From Sphingomonas sp. (GTDB taxonomy: Bacteria > Pseudomonadota > Alphaproteobacteria > Sphingomonadales > Sphingomonadaceae): a stretch of 64,000 nt of DNA. The position numbers and the translations under genes were made by a program. This document shows, piece after piece, positions 34,932-44,156 of the stretch (position 1 is the first letter of the stretch; every line of letters starts with the position of its first letter). Location: the NCBI RefSeq assembly GCF_019635515.1, contig NZ_JAHBZI010000001.1, positions 806,001-870,000 of the forward strand, given 5' to 3'. The notes under the pieces were generated by a model. That model did not search any database. It was given only the letters and a program-made list of their open reading frames with translations, and was not told the DNA's origin.

Positions 34932-36317
34932 ATGCGCCACGCTGCCGCGGCTTTCCTCGCATTGGCGCTCACCGCCGCTCCCGCCGCGCAGGCGCAGAGC
35001 GACAGGCAGGCCGAGGGCCAGGCGCTCGATATGCTCAAGCGCGGCATCGCCTTCCGCACGGTGGCGGGCGAAGGCAACCAGACCTTCGATTATGCCAGCT
35101 ATCTGAAGGGGCAGCTGGTCGCGGGCGGATTTGCGGCCGACGATGTTCGCATCGAGAAGTCCGACGACACCGCCTTCATGGTCGTCCGCTATCGCGGCAC
35201 CGATAGCGCCAGGAAGCCTATCTACATTTCCGGGCATATGGACGTGGTCGAGGCCAAACCGGCCGACTGGACCCGCGATCCGTTCACCCCGGTGATTGAG
35301 AACGGCTATATCTGGGGCCGTGGCGCCAGCGACATGAAGTATGATCTGTCGACGATGGTCGCGACGCTGCTCCAGCTCAAGCGCGAAGGCTTCAAGCCGG
35401 GCCGCGATATCCTCCTGCTCGCATCGGGCGACGAGGAGACGTCGATGAAGACCACGCAGAAGATGGCGGCGGAATTCCACGATGCCGAATTGCTGCTCAA
35501 TATCGACGGCGGCGGTGGTGAACTGGACGAGACCGGCAAGGCGGTGATGTTCGGCATCCAGGGCGCCGAGAAGACCTATGCCGATTACGAGCTGACCTTC
35601 ACCAACGCCGGCGGCCATTCGAGCGCGCCGACCCGATCGAACGCGATCTATTCGCTGGCGCGGGCGCTGGACAAGATCGCCGCCTATCAGTTCCCGGCCG
35701 AGATCAACGAGATCACCCGCGCCAGCTTCGAAGCCAGCCTGACCAGTGCCGACAAGCCGATGGCCGAGGCGACGCGCCGCTTCCTGGCCAACAAGGACGA
35801 TCCGCAGGCGCTGGCCTATCTGCGCTCCTATCCCGGCCTGACCGGCCAGACCGGCACCACCTGCGTGGCGACCACCGTCCAGGCCGGGCATGCGACCAAC
35901 GCGCTGCCGCAGCGGGCGACCGCCAACATCAATTGCCGCATCTTCCCGGGCACGAGCACCAAGGCGGTGATGGAAACCCTGACCAAAGTGGTCGGCGATC
36001 CCGAGCTCAAGATCGTCGAGCTCGACAGCGGCACCGTGGCGAGCGACGCGTCGCCGCTCAAGCCGGAGCTCATGAAGCTGATCGGCAAGCTGATCCATGC
36101 CCGCTTCCCTGGCGTGCCGATCGTGCCGAGCATGTCCGCGGGGGCGAGCGACAGCATGTGGTTCCGCGCGCGGGGCGTGCCGAGCTATGGAGTCAGCCCG
36201 ATCTTCATGAAGTCGTCGGACGGGTTCGCGCATGGTCTGAACGAGCGCACGCCGCTCAGCGAAATCGGGCCTTCCATCACCTATTACCGCGCGCTTCTCA
36301 GAGAGCTTGCGAAGTAG
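34932..36317 (+). CDS. Exported M20/M25/M40 family metallopeptidase
   Basis: A 461-aa protein with a signal peptide (FLALALTAAPAAQAQ). The metal-binding motifs are YISGHMDVVEAK (first His/Asp), RGASDMKYDLS (bridging Asp) and ASGDEETSM (Glu pair); a late His lies in DGFAHGLNERTPL. Such enzymes hydrolyse dipeptides or acyl amino acids; the exported form acts in the periplasm. Its stop is 3 nt before the PYROXD2-like gene, so they are probably one transcript. It is the downstream partner of the M20 gene at 24.3-25.6 kb across the island. Confidence 0.9.
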   Translation: MRHAAAAFLALALTAAPAAQAQSDRQAEGQALDMLKRGIAFRTVAGEGNQTFDYASYLKGQLVAGGFAADDVRIEKSDDTAFMVVRYRGTDSARKPIYISGHMDVVEAKPADWTRDPFTPVIENGYIWGRGASDMKYDLSTMVATLLQLKREGFKPGRDILLLASGDEETSMKTTQKMAAEFHDAELLLNIDGGGGELDETGKAVMFGIQGAEKTYADYELTFTNAGGHSSAPTRSNAIYSLARALDKIAAYQFPAEINEITRASFEASLTSADKPMAEATRRFLANKDDPQALAYLRSYPGLTGQTGTTCVATTVQAGHATNALPQRATANINCRIFPGTSTKAVMETLTKVVGDPELKIVELDSGTVASDASPLKPELMKLIGKLIHARFPGVPIVPSMSAGASDSMWFRARGVPSYGVSPIFMKSSDGFAHGLNERTPLSEIGPSITYYRALLRELAK

Positions 36318-36320
36318 GTC

Positions 36321-37907
36321 GTGACCAGGCGCTACGACGCGCTGATCATCGGCGGCGGGCATAACGGGCTCGTCTGCGCTTTCTATCTGGCGCGCGCGGG
36401 CATGAACGTGCGGGTGCTGGAGCGGCGGCATGTCGTTGGCGGCGCGGCGGTGACCGAGGAATTCGCGCCCGGCTTCCGCAATTCGACGGCGAGCTACACG
36501 GTCAGCCTGCTCCGGCCGAAGGTGATCGCTGACATGAAGCTGCATCAGCGCGGCTGGCGCGTGGTGGAGCGGCAGATCTCGAACTTCCTGCCGCATGACG
36601 GCGGCTATCTGAAGCTGGGCGGCGGAGCCGAGCGCACGCGCGCCGAGTTCGCACGCTTTTCGAAGAAGGATGCCGAAGCCTTTCCGCACTATGAGGACGC
36701 GCTGGAACGCGTCGCGGAAGTGCTGCGCGACATGGCGCTCAGGACGCCGCCCAATGCCGGGGGGGGCATCCGCGCCTTGCTGGCGGCAGCGGCGCAGGGG
36801 CGCAAGCTGGCGGGGATGCCGATCGAGGCGCAGCGCGATACGATGGACCTGTTCGTCAAATCGGCGCGCGACTTCCTCGATAGCTGGTTCGAGAATGCGT
36901 ACGTCAAGGCCGCGTTCGGCTTCGACGCGGTGGTCGGCAATTATGCCAGCCCCGATACGCCGGGCAGCGCCTATGTTTTGCTCCACCATGTCTTCGGCGA
37001 AGTGAACGGCAAGAAGGGTGCATGGGGGCATTCGATCGGCGGGATGGGCGCGATCACGCAATTGATGGCCGAGGCGTGCGTCGAGGCGGGCGTCGCGATC
37101 AGTCTGGAGGCGCCGGTCTCTAAGCTGCTGGTGGACGGTAGCAAGGTCGCGGGGGTGCGGCTGGAGAGCGGCGAGGAGATCGCGGCGAAGGTGGTCGCGG
37201 CAAATGTCGGGCCGGCTTTGCTGTATCGGCAATTGGTCGATCGCGCTGACATGGCGTCCGACTTCGCGCGGCGGATCGACAACTACAAAGCCGGTTCAGG
37301 CACGTTCCGGATGAACCTGGCGCTATCGGAGCTTCCCGACTTCACGGTGCTGCCGGGCAAGGGCGAGCATCACACCGCCGGCATCATGATCTGTCCGACG
37401 CTCGACTATATGGATCGGGCCTATACCAGCGCGAAGGCCAGGGGCATGTCCGACGCGCCGATCGTCGAGATGACGATTCCCTCAACGATGGACGACAGCC
37501 TGGCGCCGCCGGGGCAGCATGTCGCGGCATTGTTCTGCCAGCAATTCGCGCCCGATCACGATTGGGATACGCACCGCGAGGCCGCGGCCGACCGGATCAT
37601 CGATACGGTCACGCAGCACGCGCCCAATTTCAAGGCGTCGGTGATCGCGCGCCAGATCCATTCGCCGCTCGATCTCGAGCGCAAGTTCGGGCTGACCGGC
37701 GGGGACATCATGCACGGGCACATGTCGCTCGATCAGCTTTGGGCGGCGCGGCCGGTGCTGGGGCATGGCGATTATCGCGGGCCGATCGCCGGGCTCTATA
37801 TGTGCGGCGCGGGTACGCACCCGGGCGGCGGCGTTACCGGCGCGCCGGGGCACAATGCGGCGCGGGAGATTTTGCGGGATCGCAGCCTGTTCGCGAAAAT
37901 CTTCTGA
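36321..37907 (+). CDS. FAD-dependent oxidoreductase, PYROXD2/phytoene desaturase-like
   Basis: A 528-aa flavoprotein with a GTG start at 36321. The N-terminal dinucleotide fold is ALIIGGGHNGLVCAFYLA, then NVRVLERRHVVGGAAVTEEF. The C-terminal FAD contact is GLYMCGAGTHPGGGVTGAPG. The pattern and length match the PYROXD2 group of amine oxidase/carotenoid desaturase-like proteins, which bind FAD but have no settled reaction. It follows the M20 gene by 3 nt. An inverted repeat follows the stop. Confidence 0.85.
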   Translation: MTRRYDALIIGGGHNGLVCAFYLARAGMNVRVLERRHVVGGAAVTEEFAPGFRNSTASYTVSLLRPKVIADMKLHQRGWRVVERQISNFLPHDGGYLKLGGGAERTRAEFARFSKKDAEAFPHYEDALERVAEVLRDMALRTPPNAGGGIRALLAAAAQGRKLAGMPIEAQRDTMDLFVKSARDFLDSWFENAYVKAAFGFDAVVGNYASPDTPGSAYVLLHHVFGEVNGKKGAWGHSIGGMGAITQLMAEACVEAGVAISLEAPVSKLLVDGSKVAGVRLESGEEIAAKVVAANVGPALLYRQLVDRADMASDFARRIDNYKAGSGTFRMNLALSELPDFTVLPGKGEHHTAGIMICPTLDYMDRAYTSAKARGMSDAPIVEMTIPSTMDDSLAPPGQHVAALFCQQFAPDHDWDTHREAAADRIIDTVTQHAPNFKASVIARQIHSPLDLERKFGLTGGDIMHGHMSLDQLWAARPVLGHGDYRGPIAGLYMCGAGTHPGGGVTGAPGHNAAREILRDRSLFAKIF

Positions 37908-37990
37908 CTGTCTTCCGGACTTGTTCCGGGATCCCGCTTCTTCGGTGGGCGAAGGCAGCGGGATCCCGGCTCAAGGCCGGGGTGACAGAA
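37908..37990. repeat. Intergenic inverted repeat
   Basis: The left arm (TGTCTTCCGGACTTGTTCCG, then GGATCCCGCT) is answered by AGCGGGATCCCGGCTCAAGG, then CCGGGGTGACAG. It lies between two convergent genes and can act as a transcript barrier. It is another sphingomonad-type palindromic element. Confidence 0.7.
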
Positions 37991-37993
37991 GAC

Positions 37994-39283
37994 TCAGGCG
38001 GTAACCTCTTCCGCTTTTTCGGCTGAGCCGCGCAGCAGGTAGAGCGGCACCGCCGTCGCCATCAGGCCGAGGCTGAGCCCGATCGCCTCATAGCCAGCGC
38101 CCCAGATCGCCCACAAAGCGAAGAGCAGGCCGATTGCCGCAGCGGGTCGCGCCACGCCGATGACCAGCGCGGAGATGCACGCACCCGCATAGAACCAGAG
38201 CGTCGCCGCCGTCGTCACACGCAGCATGAAGTCGTAGATCGCCGACGTATCCTTCGAGACGTTGCTGAGGATCAGCACGCTCGCCAGCGCGGTCGAGGCG
38301 ATCAGCGCACCGACCGGCACGTCGCGACTGCTGGTGCGGCCGATCGCGGCGGGGATCACCCCGGCGCGGGCCATGCCGAGCGGGGCTTCGCCCTGGAGCA
38401 GCACCCAGCCGTTAAGCGCGCCGATCGCCGCCACCGCCGCGAAGCCGGCAACCGCGAGGCCGGCCCAGCGGCCCCAGAAGGTTTCGACGAACAAGGCGAC
38501 CGGAGCATTGACGCCCGCGACCGCCTCTTGCGGCATCGCGAAGATGATGCCCGAGCAGGCGATCAGATAGAGCAGGCCGGTGACACCGACGCCGGTCAGC
38601 GTCGCGCGGGTAACGGTGCGGCCGGGATCGCGGACGCGCTCGGCGCAGAGCCCCGCGCATTCGAAGCCGACCATCGCGAAAAACGCCATCGTCACGGCGG
38701 GGGCGAGCTGCTTGACGTCAAAGGCGGCATGGGGGTGTGCGTCGAGCGCGAGACCGCCGCCGATGCCGAGCTGGGCGAGAAGCAGGATGATCGCGGCCAT
38801 CGGCACCAGCTTGATCAGCGTCGTCACGACCTGAAATCGCCCCGCCGTCGGCGCGCCGCGCAGGTTGAGCAGGGTGATCAGCCACAGCAGGCCGACCGCG
38901 CCGAGCACCAAGGTGAAGGACGAGGAAGCGAGCGGCGGCCAGAATACGCCGAGATAGCGCACCGCCGTCAGCGCGATGAAGGCGTTGGCCGACCAGATGC
39001 CGACCCACATGCTCCAGCCGATCAGCACGCCGGGGAGCGGCCCCAGCGCTCTGGCGCAGATCGCCAGCGTGCCGGTCGCCTCGGGCATCGCCCGCGACAG
39101 CCCGGCGATCACCCAGGCGATCACCATCGCCCCGGCGATCGCCGCGACCCAGGCGGCGACGCTGGTGAAACCGAACGGGGCGAGCTGCGCCGGCAAGGCG
39201 AAGAAGCCCGAGCCGATCATGTTGCCGATGACCAAGGCGGTAGCGGTCCAGAAGCCGAAGGGCCGTCGATTGGTGTCGCTCAT
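37994..39283 (-). CDS. APC family amino-acid permease
   Basis: A 429-aa protein with about 12 transmembrane helices. The N-terminal segment TATALVIGNMIGSGFFALP contains the family unwound helix with the GSG site, and a second FAMVGFECAGLCAERVRDPG segment matches the sixth helix. It is an inner-membrane amino-acid or polyamine transporter of the basic/arginine-ornithine antiport kind, the substrate unresolved. It stands alone, with inverted repeats on both sides. Confidence 0.9.
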   Translation of the reverse strand: MSDTNRRPFGFWTATALVIGNMIGSGFFALPAQLAPFGFTSVAAWVAAIAGAMVIAWVIAGLSRAMPEATGTLAICARALGPLPGVLIGWSMWVGIWSANAFIALTAVRYLGVFWPPLASSSFTLVLGAVGLLWLITLLNLRGAPTAGRFQVVTTLIKLVPMAAIILLLAQLGIGGGLALDAHPHAAFDVKQLAPAVTMAFFAMVGFECAGLCAERVRDPGRTVTRATLTGVGVTGLLYLIACSGIIFAMPQEAVAGVNAPVALFVETFWGRWAGLAVAGFAAVAAIGALNGWVLLQGEAPLGMARAGVIPAAIGRTSSRDVPVGALIASTALASVLILSNVSKDTSAIYDFMLRVTTAATLWFYAGACISALVIGVARPAAAIGLLFALWAIWGAGYEAIGLSLGLMATAVPLYLLRGSAEKAEEVTA

Positions 39284-39305
39284 CGTTCCCCCCGAAACTC
39301 AGTTG

Positions 39306-39381
39306 TGCTCCTGCGGAAGCAGGAGCCTAGAGCCGATATCGTTGTCGTTCGTAGCCCTGGGCTCCCGCTGCTGCAGGAGCA
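39306..39381. repeat. Intergenic inverted repeat, second copy of the CTCCTGC type
   Basis: The arms TGCTCCTGCGGAAGCAGGAG (39306-39325) and GGGCTCCCGCTGCTGCAGGA (39359-39378), with their CCTAG and CCCTG flanks, match the element at 13996-14070. It lies between convergent or same-strand genes with no coding content. Confidence 0.7.
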
Positions 39382-39388
39382 CATACAC

Positions 39389-40144
39389 TCAGATCCCGCC
39401 GTCGACCGCTTCGAGCCCCTTGCTGGTCAGTCCGGCGATCAGCGCCTCGGCACAGGCGTCGAGCGTAGCCCGATCGGTGGCGCGCACCACGAAATTCGCG
39501 CCGGTGCGGCCGTCGCGGAAAAAAGGGTAGCTGCCGATCGCCACGCCTTCATGCGCACGCTCGGTTGTCCCGAGGAAATCGGCGATCTCGCTCTCGGCGA
39601 CCCAGCTTCCCACAGTGCGCGACAACACCGGGCGGCCACCCTCCAGCGTGCCGGTCAGCGCGTCGAGCATCCCGGCGGCGATGTGCGGCACGCCGGCGAG
39701 GATGAAGATGTTGCCGTGGCGGATGCCGGGCGCGCCGGAGACGCGGTTGACGATCAGCTCGGCGCCCTCTGGCACGCGCGCCATGCGCAGGCGGGCATCG
39801 GTGATCCCGCCGCGGGTTTCGTAATAGCGCTCCAGCACCGCGCGGGCGGCCGGGTGGATCGTCACGCCGACGCCGAGCGCCGCTGCGATCGCATCGACGG
39901 TGATGTCGTCATGCGTCGGGCCGATGCCGCCGGTGGTGAAGAGATAATCGTTGCGCGCGCGCAGGGTGTTGACCGCCTCGACGATCGCTTCCTGGACATC
40001 GGGCACGACGCGGACCTCGGCGAGGCGGATGCCCTGGACGTTGAGCCAGGTGGCGAGCTGGGCGATGTTCCTGTCCTGGGTGCGGCCCGAGAGGATCTCG
40101 TCGCCGATCACCACCAGTGCCGCAGTCCAGATGCGCTCGCTCAT
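39389..40144 (-). CDS. CinA-like molybdopterin-binding domain protein
   Basis: A 251-aa protein from the ATG at 40144; the longer in-frame extension to 40279 runs opposite the next gene. The MoCF_biosynth fold is shown by VVIGDEILSGRTQDRN and YLFTTGGIGPTHDDITVDA, and the C-terminal half contains EGVAIGSYPFFRDGRTGANF. It corresponds to the CinA N-terminal (COG1058) part without the amidase domain. Members of this type act as ADP-ribose or FAD pyrophosphatases or competence proteins; the role here is unproven. Confidence 0.88.
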   Translation of the reverse strand: MSERIWTAALVVIGDEILSGRTQDRNIAQLATWLNVQGIRLAEVRVVPDVQEAIVEAVNTLRARNDYLFTTGGIGPTHDDITVDAIAAALGVGVTIHPAARAVLERYYETRGGITDARLRMARVPEGAELIVNRVSGAPGIRHGNIFILAGVPHIAAGMLDALTGTLEGGRPVLSRTVGSWVAESEIADFLGTTERAHEGVAIGSYPFFRDGRTGANFVVRATDRATLDACAEALIAGLTSKGLEAVDGGI

Positions 40145-40190
40145 GCCTCCCGCATAGACCGAAGCTTCGAGCCCGACTAGCTTGACCGTC

Positions 40191-41114
40191 ATGCTCAACG
40201 CGCTTCTTTCGCTCGCGCTCGCCGCCGCGCCCTGCTCGGCCGAGCTGGTGGTGCTCGGCACCTCGCAGGATGCCGGCACGCCGCAGATCGGCCATCCCGA
40301 GGACCCGGCGTGGAGGAACCCGGCGCTGCGCGCGACCGCCGCCTCGCTGGCGCTGATCGATCACGCCACCGGCAAACGTTATCTGTTCGACGCGACCCCC
40401 GATCTGCGCGAGCAGCTGCAGTGGCTCGACACGCATGATCCAGCGAAGGGCAGGGGGCTGGGGATCGACGGCATCTTCCTGACCCACGCGCATATCGGCC
40501 ATTATGCCGGGCTGATGTTCCTCGGCCGCGAATCCGCCGGATCGCAGGGCATTCCGGTCTATGCGATGCCGCGCATGGCGAAGTTCCTGACCAACAATGG
40601 TCCGTGGGGACAGCTGGTCGCGCTGGGCAATATCGCGCTCAAGCCGCTCAGCGAGGGCACGCCGGCGACACTGGAATCGGGGATCGCGGTGATCCCCTAT
40701 GCCGTGCCGCACCGCGACGAATATTCGGAGACGGTCGGCTTGATGGTCGCCGGGACGACCGCGCGGGCGCTGTATCTGCCCGATATCGATAGCTGGGAAC
40801 TGTGGGAAAGCCGCATGCATATCCGCATCGAGGATATGATCGCCAGGGCGGATATGGCCTATATCGACGCGACCTTCTTCGACGATAGCGAGCTGCCGCC
40901 GGCTGTCGCGGCCAAGGTTCCGCATCCGCGCATCACCACATCGATGGCGCGGTTCGCTGCTTTGCCGGCGGCGGTGCGTGCCCGCATCCGCTTCATTCAC
41001 CTCAACCACACCAATCCGGCGCGTTTCGCCGATTCGCCGGCGCGGGCGCGGATCGCGGCGGCGGGCTTTGGCGTGGCCGAGCCCGGCGAGCGCTTCTGCC
41101 TCTCGAAAGGCTGA
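40191..41114 (+). CDS. Exported metallo-beta-lactamase fold protein, PqqB-like
   Basis: A 307-aa protein with a short signal peptide (MLNALLSLALAAAPCSA) from the ATG at 40191; a TTG at 40182 is possible. Next comes ELVVLGTSQDAGTPQ, which resembles PqqB. The metal loop is LTHAHIGHYAGL, where the usual HxHxDH Asp is Gly, a change seen in PqqB-like proteins. Later His positions are in AVPHRDEYSETVG and FIHLNHTNP. PqqB is linked to PQQ biosynthesis, but no other pqq genes are in the window, so the activity is unknown. It probably acts in the periplasm. Confidence 0.85.
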   Translation: MLNALLSLALAAAPCSAELVVLGTSQDAGTPQIGHPEDPAWRNPALRATAASLALIDHATGKRYLFDATPDLREQLQWLDTHDPAKGRGLGIDGIFLTHAHIGHYAGLMFLGRESAGSQGIPVYAMPRMAKFLTNNGPWGQLVALGNIALKPLSEGTPATLESGIAVIPYAVPHRDEYSETVGLMVAGTTARALYLPDIDSWELWESRMHIRIEDMIARADMAYIDATFFDDSELPPAVAAKVPHPRITTSMARFAALPAAVRARIRFIHLNHTNPARFADSPARARIAAAGFGVAEPGERFCLSKG

Positions 41115-41138
41115 GCATTTGCGCCTATATCGCGCGCC

Positions 41139-41963
41139 ATGACCGAATATGTAGCCGTGACCCCCGATATGCCCAAGACCCGCAGCCACGCGATCAAGCT
41201 GCATGGGCCCGAGGGGTTCGCAGGCATGCGCCGTGCGGGGCGGCTGGCGGCGGAGATCCTCGACGCGCTAGTTCCGCATGTCGTGCCTGGCGTGACCACC
41301 GCGGCGCTCGACGATATCGTCCGCGAGATGTCGATCGCCGGCGGCGGCGTGCCGGCGACGCTCGGCTATCGCGGCTATACGCATAGCTGCTGCATCTCGA
41401 TCAACCATGTCGTCTGCCACGGCATCCCCGGCGAGAAGATGCTCAAGGACGGCGATATCGTCAATATCGACGTGACGCCGATGATCGATGGCTGGCACGG
41501 CGACACCAGCCGGATGTTCCTGGTCGGTGACGTGCCGATCAAGGCCAGGCGGCTGGTCGATGTGACCTATGAATGCCTGATGCTCGGGCTGGAGCAGGCC
41601 AGGCCGGGCAATTTCCTTGGCGATATCAGCCATGCCATCCAGAGCCATGCCGAGAAGCACCGTTACGGCGTCGTCCGCGATTTCTGCGGGCATGGCGTCG
41701 GGCAGCTGTTCCATGACGCGCCCGAGGTGGTCCATGCCGGCCGCCCCGGCACCGGGCCGGAACTGCGGCCGGGTATGTTCTTCACCGTCGAGCCGATGAT
41801 CAATATCGGCCGCGCCGACGTGAAACTGCTCGACGACGGCTGGACCGCGGTGACGCGCGACCGTTCGCTCTCGGCGCAGTTCGAGCATTCGATCGGGATC
41901 ACCGAGGACGGCTGCGAGATTTTCACGAAAAGCCCGAAGGGGCTCGACCGCCCGCCCTATTGA
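41139..41963 (+). CDS. map: Type I methionine aminopeptidase
   Basis: A 274-aa enzyme. Metal ligands are visible in IVNIDVTPMIDGWHGDTSRM (the two Asp), GHGVGQLFHDAPEV (His), FTVEPMI (Glu) and EHSIGIT (Glu). It removes the N-terminal Met from nascent proteins in the cytoplasm. A ~20-residue N-terminal extension before IKLHGPEGFAGMRRAG is normal for alphaproteobacteria. The gene lies alone between the PqqB-like gene and the convergent reductase. Confidence 0.95.
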   Translation: MTEYVAVTPDMPKTRSHAIKLHGPEGFAGMRRAGRLAAEILDALVPHVVPGVTTAALDDIVREMSIAGGGVPATLGYRGYTHSCCISINHVVCHGIPGEKMLKDGDIVNIDVTPMIDGWHGDTSRMFLVGDVPIKARRLVDVTYECLMLGLEQARPGNFLGDISHAIQSHAEKHRYGVVRDFCGHGVGQLFHDAPEVVHAGRPGTGPELRPGMFFTVEPMINIGRADVKLLDDGWTAVTRDRSLSAQFEHSIGITEDGCEIFTKSPKGLDRPPY

Positions 41964-41968
41964 GCGGA

Positions 41969-42787
41969 CTATCCGACGAACGCCCGCTCGATCACGTAGT
42001 GGCCCGGCGCCTGATTCGATCCTTCCGCGAAGCCGAGCCTTTCGAGCATCCCGGCGAAATCGCGGATCATCTCCATCGATCCGCACAGCATCACCCGATC
42101 GGTCTCGGGGTTGAAGCCTGTTTCGCCCATCACCGGCGGGGCGAACATCGCGCCGCTTTCCGCGAGTTGGCCGATACGACCCCGCGTCCGGAACGGCTCC
42201 CGCGTCACCGTCGGAACATAATGGAACTGGAGAAGCGCCTGTTCCTGCACCAGCGGATCGCTCGCAAGCTGCGCGGTCAGTTCGTCATGATAGGCGAGAT
42301 CGCTGACTTTGCGCACCGAATGGACGATTACCACCTGCGTGAAGCGATCGTAGATATCAGGATCGCGCGCGACGCTGAGAAATGGGGCGAGGCCGGTGCC
42401 GGTCGAAAGCATGAACAGCCGCTTCCCCGGAAGCAGCGCATCGGCGACGAGCGTGCCGGTCGGCTTCCGGCCGAGATAGAGCTGGTCGTCGGGACGGATC
42501 GCCTGAAGTTTCGACGTGAGCGGGCCGTCTGGCACCTTGATCGACAGGAATTCCAGCTCGTCCGCCCATGCCGGACTCGCGATCGAATATGCGCGCATCA
42601 GCGGCTTGCCGCTCTCGCCCGCCAGACCGATCATCACGAACTCGCCCGAGCGGAAGCGGAAGCTCGCCGGGCGCTCGATCGCGAAGCTGAACAGATGCTC
42701 GTTCCAATGCTTCACCCAGCGCACCGATGCGGTGATGAAGGCGGCATGATCGGGAAGCAGCGCCGGCGGGCGCGTGTGCAGGGTCAT
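41969..42787 (-). CDS. fpr: Ferredoxin--NADP(+) reductase
   Basis: A 272-aa flavoenzyme. The FAD-binding region has MRAYSIASPAW (RxYS motif), and the NADP-binding half shows LFMLSTGTGLAPFLSVARD and VMLCGSMEMIRDFAGML. The C-terminus ends YVIERAFVG, typical of bacterial-type Fpr. It transfers electrons between NADPH and ferredoxin or flavodoxin in the cytoplasm, for stress and iron-sulfur metabolism. It lies upstream of no coupled gene, 14 nt from the Cys-rich gene, so it may be the second gene of that transcript. Confidence 0.93.
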   Translation of the reverse strand: MTLHTRPPALLPDHAAFITASVRWVKHWNEHLFSFAIERPASFRFRSGEFVMIGLAGESGKPLMRAYSIASPAWADELEFLSIKVPDGPLTSKLQAIRPDDQLYLGRKPTGTLVADALLPGKRLFMLSTGTGLAPFLSVARDPDIYDRFTQVVIVHSVRKVSDLAYHDELTAQLASDPLVQEQALLQFHYVPTVTREPFRTRGRIGQLAESGAMFAPPVMGETGFNPETDRVMLCGSMEMIRDFAGMLERLGFAEGSNQAPGHYVIERAFVG

Positions 42788-42801
42788 CTCGGGATCCGAA
42801 G

Positions 42802-43209
42802 CTAGAGTGGGCGCGGGACGGGCGCGCGTCGCAGCACATCGGCGACTTCGCCGATCGCCGCGATGAATGGGGTCACCGCCTCGGGCTTGACCGCCTGTTC
42901 GGCGAGACGTCGCGTCTGCCGGAGATCGCCATCGGCGGCGGCGTGAAACAGCACGAGCAGCGCCGCTTCGTCATCGCGGACATGCGCGCAATTCTCGCGG
43001 CAGAAAACGCGTGGTGCGGCACCCTCCACATTGAGCAGGAACATCGCCACGTTGAAATTGCCGAGCAGGTCTGCCAGGCGCCAGCGCTCGAACGACGGCC
43101 CGAGCGCCGCGCAGGGGCAGCGTTGTCCGGCCATCGCCGCCACCCAGCTCCGCATCGACCAGAGCAGGATTTGCTCGGCCGGTGCCAGGCTGGTCACCGG
43201 ACGATCCAT
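42802..43209 (-). CDS. Hypothetical protein with paired cysteines
   Basis: A 135-aa protein from the ATG at 43209 (MDRPVTSLAPAEQ); a GTG at 43221 could extend it. It has CPCAALG near residue 32 and FCRENCAH near residue 72, giving a possible metal- or iron-sulfur-binding set, and an Ala/Val-rich helical C-terminus. It is 14 nt upstream of fpr on the same strand, so a link to redox metabolism is possible. I do not recognise the family. Confidence 0.65.
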   Translation of the reverse strand: MDRPVTSLAPAEQILLWSMRSWVAAMAGQRCPCAALGPSFERWRLADLLGNFNVAMFLLNVEGAAPRVFCRENCAHVRDDEAALLVLFHAAADGDLRQTRRLAEQAVKPEAVTPFIAAIGEVADVLRRAPVPRPL

Positions 43210-43336
43210 GAAACGGTACACGCCGATACCCTTAGTTATTGCGATTGACTCGCATTAGCTATGCAGTGGCCGAACCGTCAACCGGCAAAAGCTGATTCAG
43301 AACGCCTCCTGGCGCCCTTGCAGCGCTTTCAGGGAA

Positions 43337-43591
43337 TCAGTGTCGCCTAGACCAGCTACGCAATGCCTCTTCGGCATCGCCCGGGCTGAGGTCGCCCGCC
43401 GCCGTCGCGATCCAGCAGCTTCCGCGCTCGGCGGGATCAAGCGCCATCAGGCCGTGCGCCATGATGACGAGAGGGCCGCGCGCGACGATCACGTCCGCGG
43501 CATCCTTGTTCACCCACCGATGGATTTCAGCGGGCACGTTCATGGGTAAAAGCTGCATACATGCATCCCAGGTTCCAACGTCAAAACCCAT
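43337..43591 (-). CDS. Small hypothetical protein
   Basis: A soluble 84-aa protein from the ATG at 43591 (MGFDVGTWDACMQ); starts at 43627 or at a downstream Met are possible. It reads QLLPMNVPAEIHRWVNKDAA, then VIVARGPLVIMAHGLMALDP, then a charged C-terminus. No family is recognised. A TGCATACATGCA inverted repeat is inside its 5' part. It is divergent from glnB and may be expressed separately. Confidence 0.5.
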   Translation of the reverse strand: MGFDVGTWDACMQLLPMNVPAEIHRWVNKDAADVIVARGPLVIMAHGLMALDPAERGSCWIATAAGDLSPGDAEEALRSWSRRH

Positions 43592-43672
43592 TTTGGGGAT
43601 TTTTGTTCCCTGCCGGGTGCCGAGCAATCGGGCAGCGATGCGGTCGCTGCTTATTTGTTGGGCAGTTGTTGA

Positions 43673-44125
<453 letters not shown>

Positions 44126-44156
44126 CTACTCAGCGAGAGCGAAAGGGTTTTTCAAC

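Noticed and set aside
34824-37232. Very long open frame on the - strand opposite M20 and PYROXD2-like genes
   Set aside because: Its product is a compositionally odd His/Arg/Asp-rich string without domains; the + strand genes have clear motifs, signal peptide and starts.
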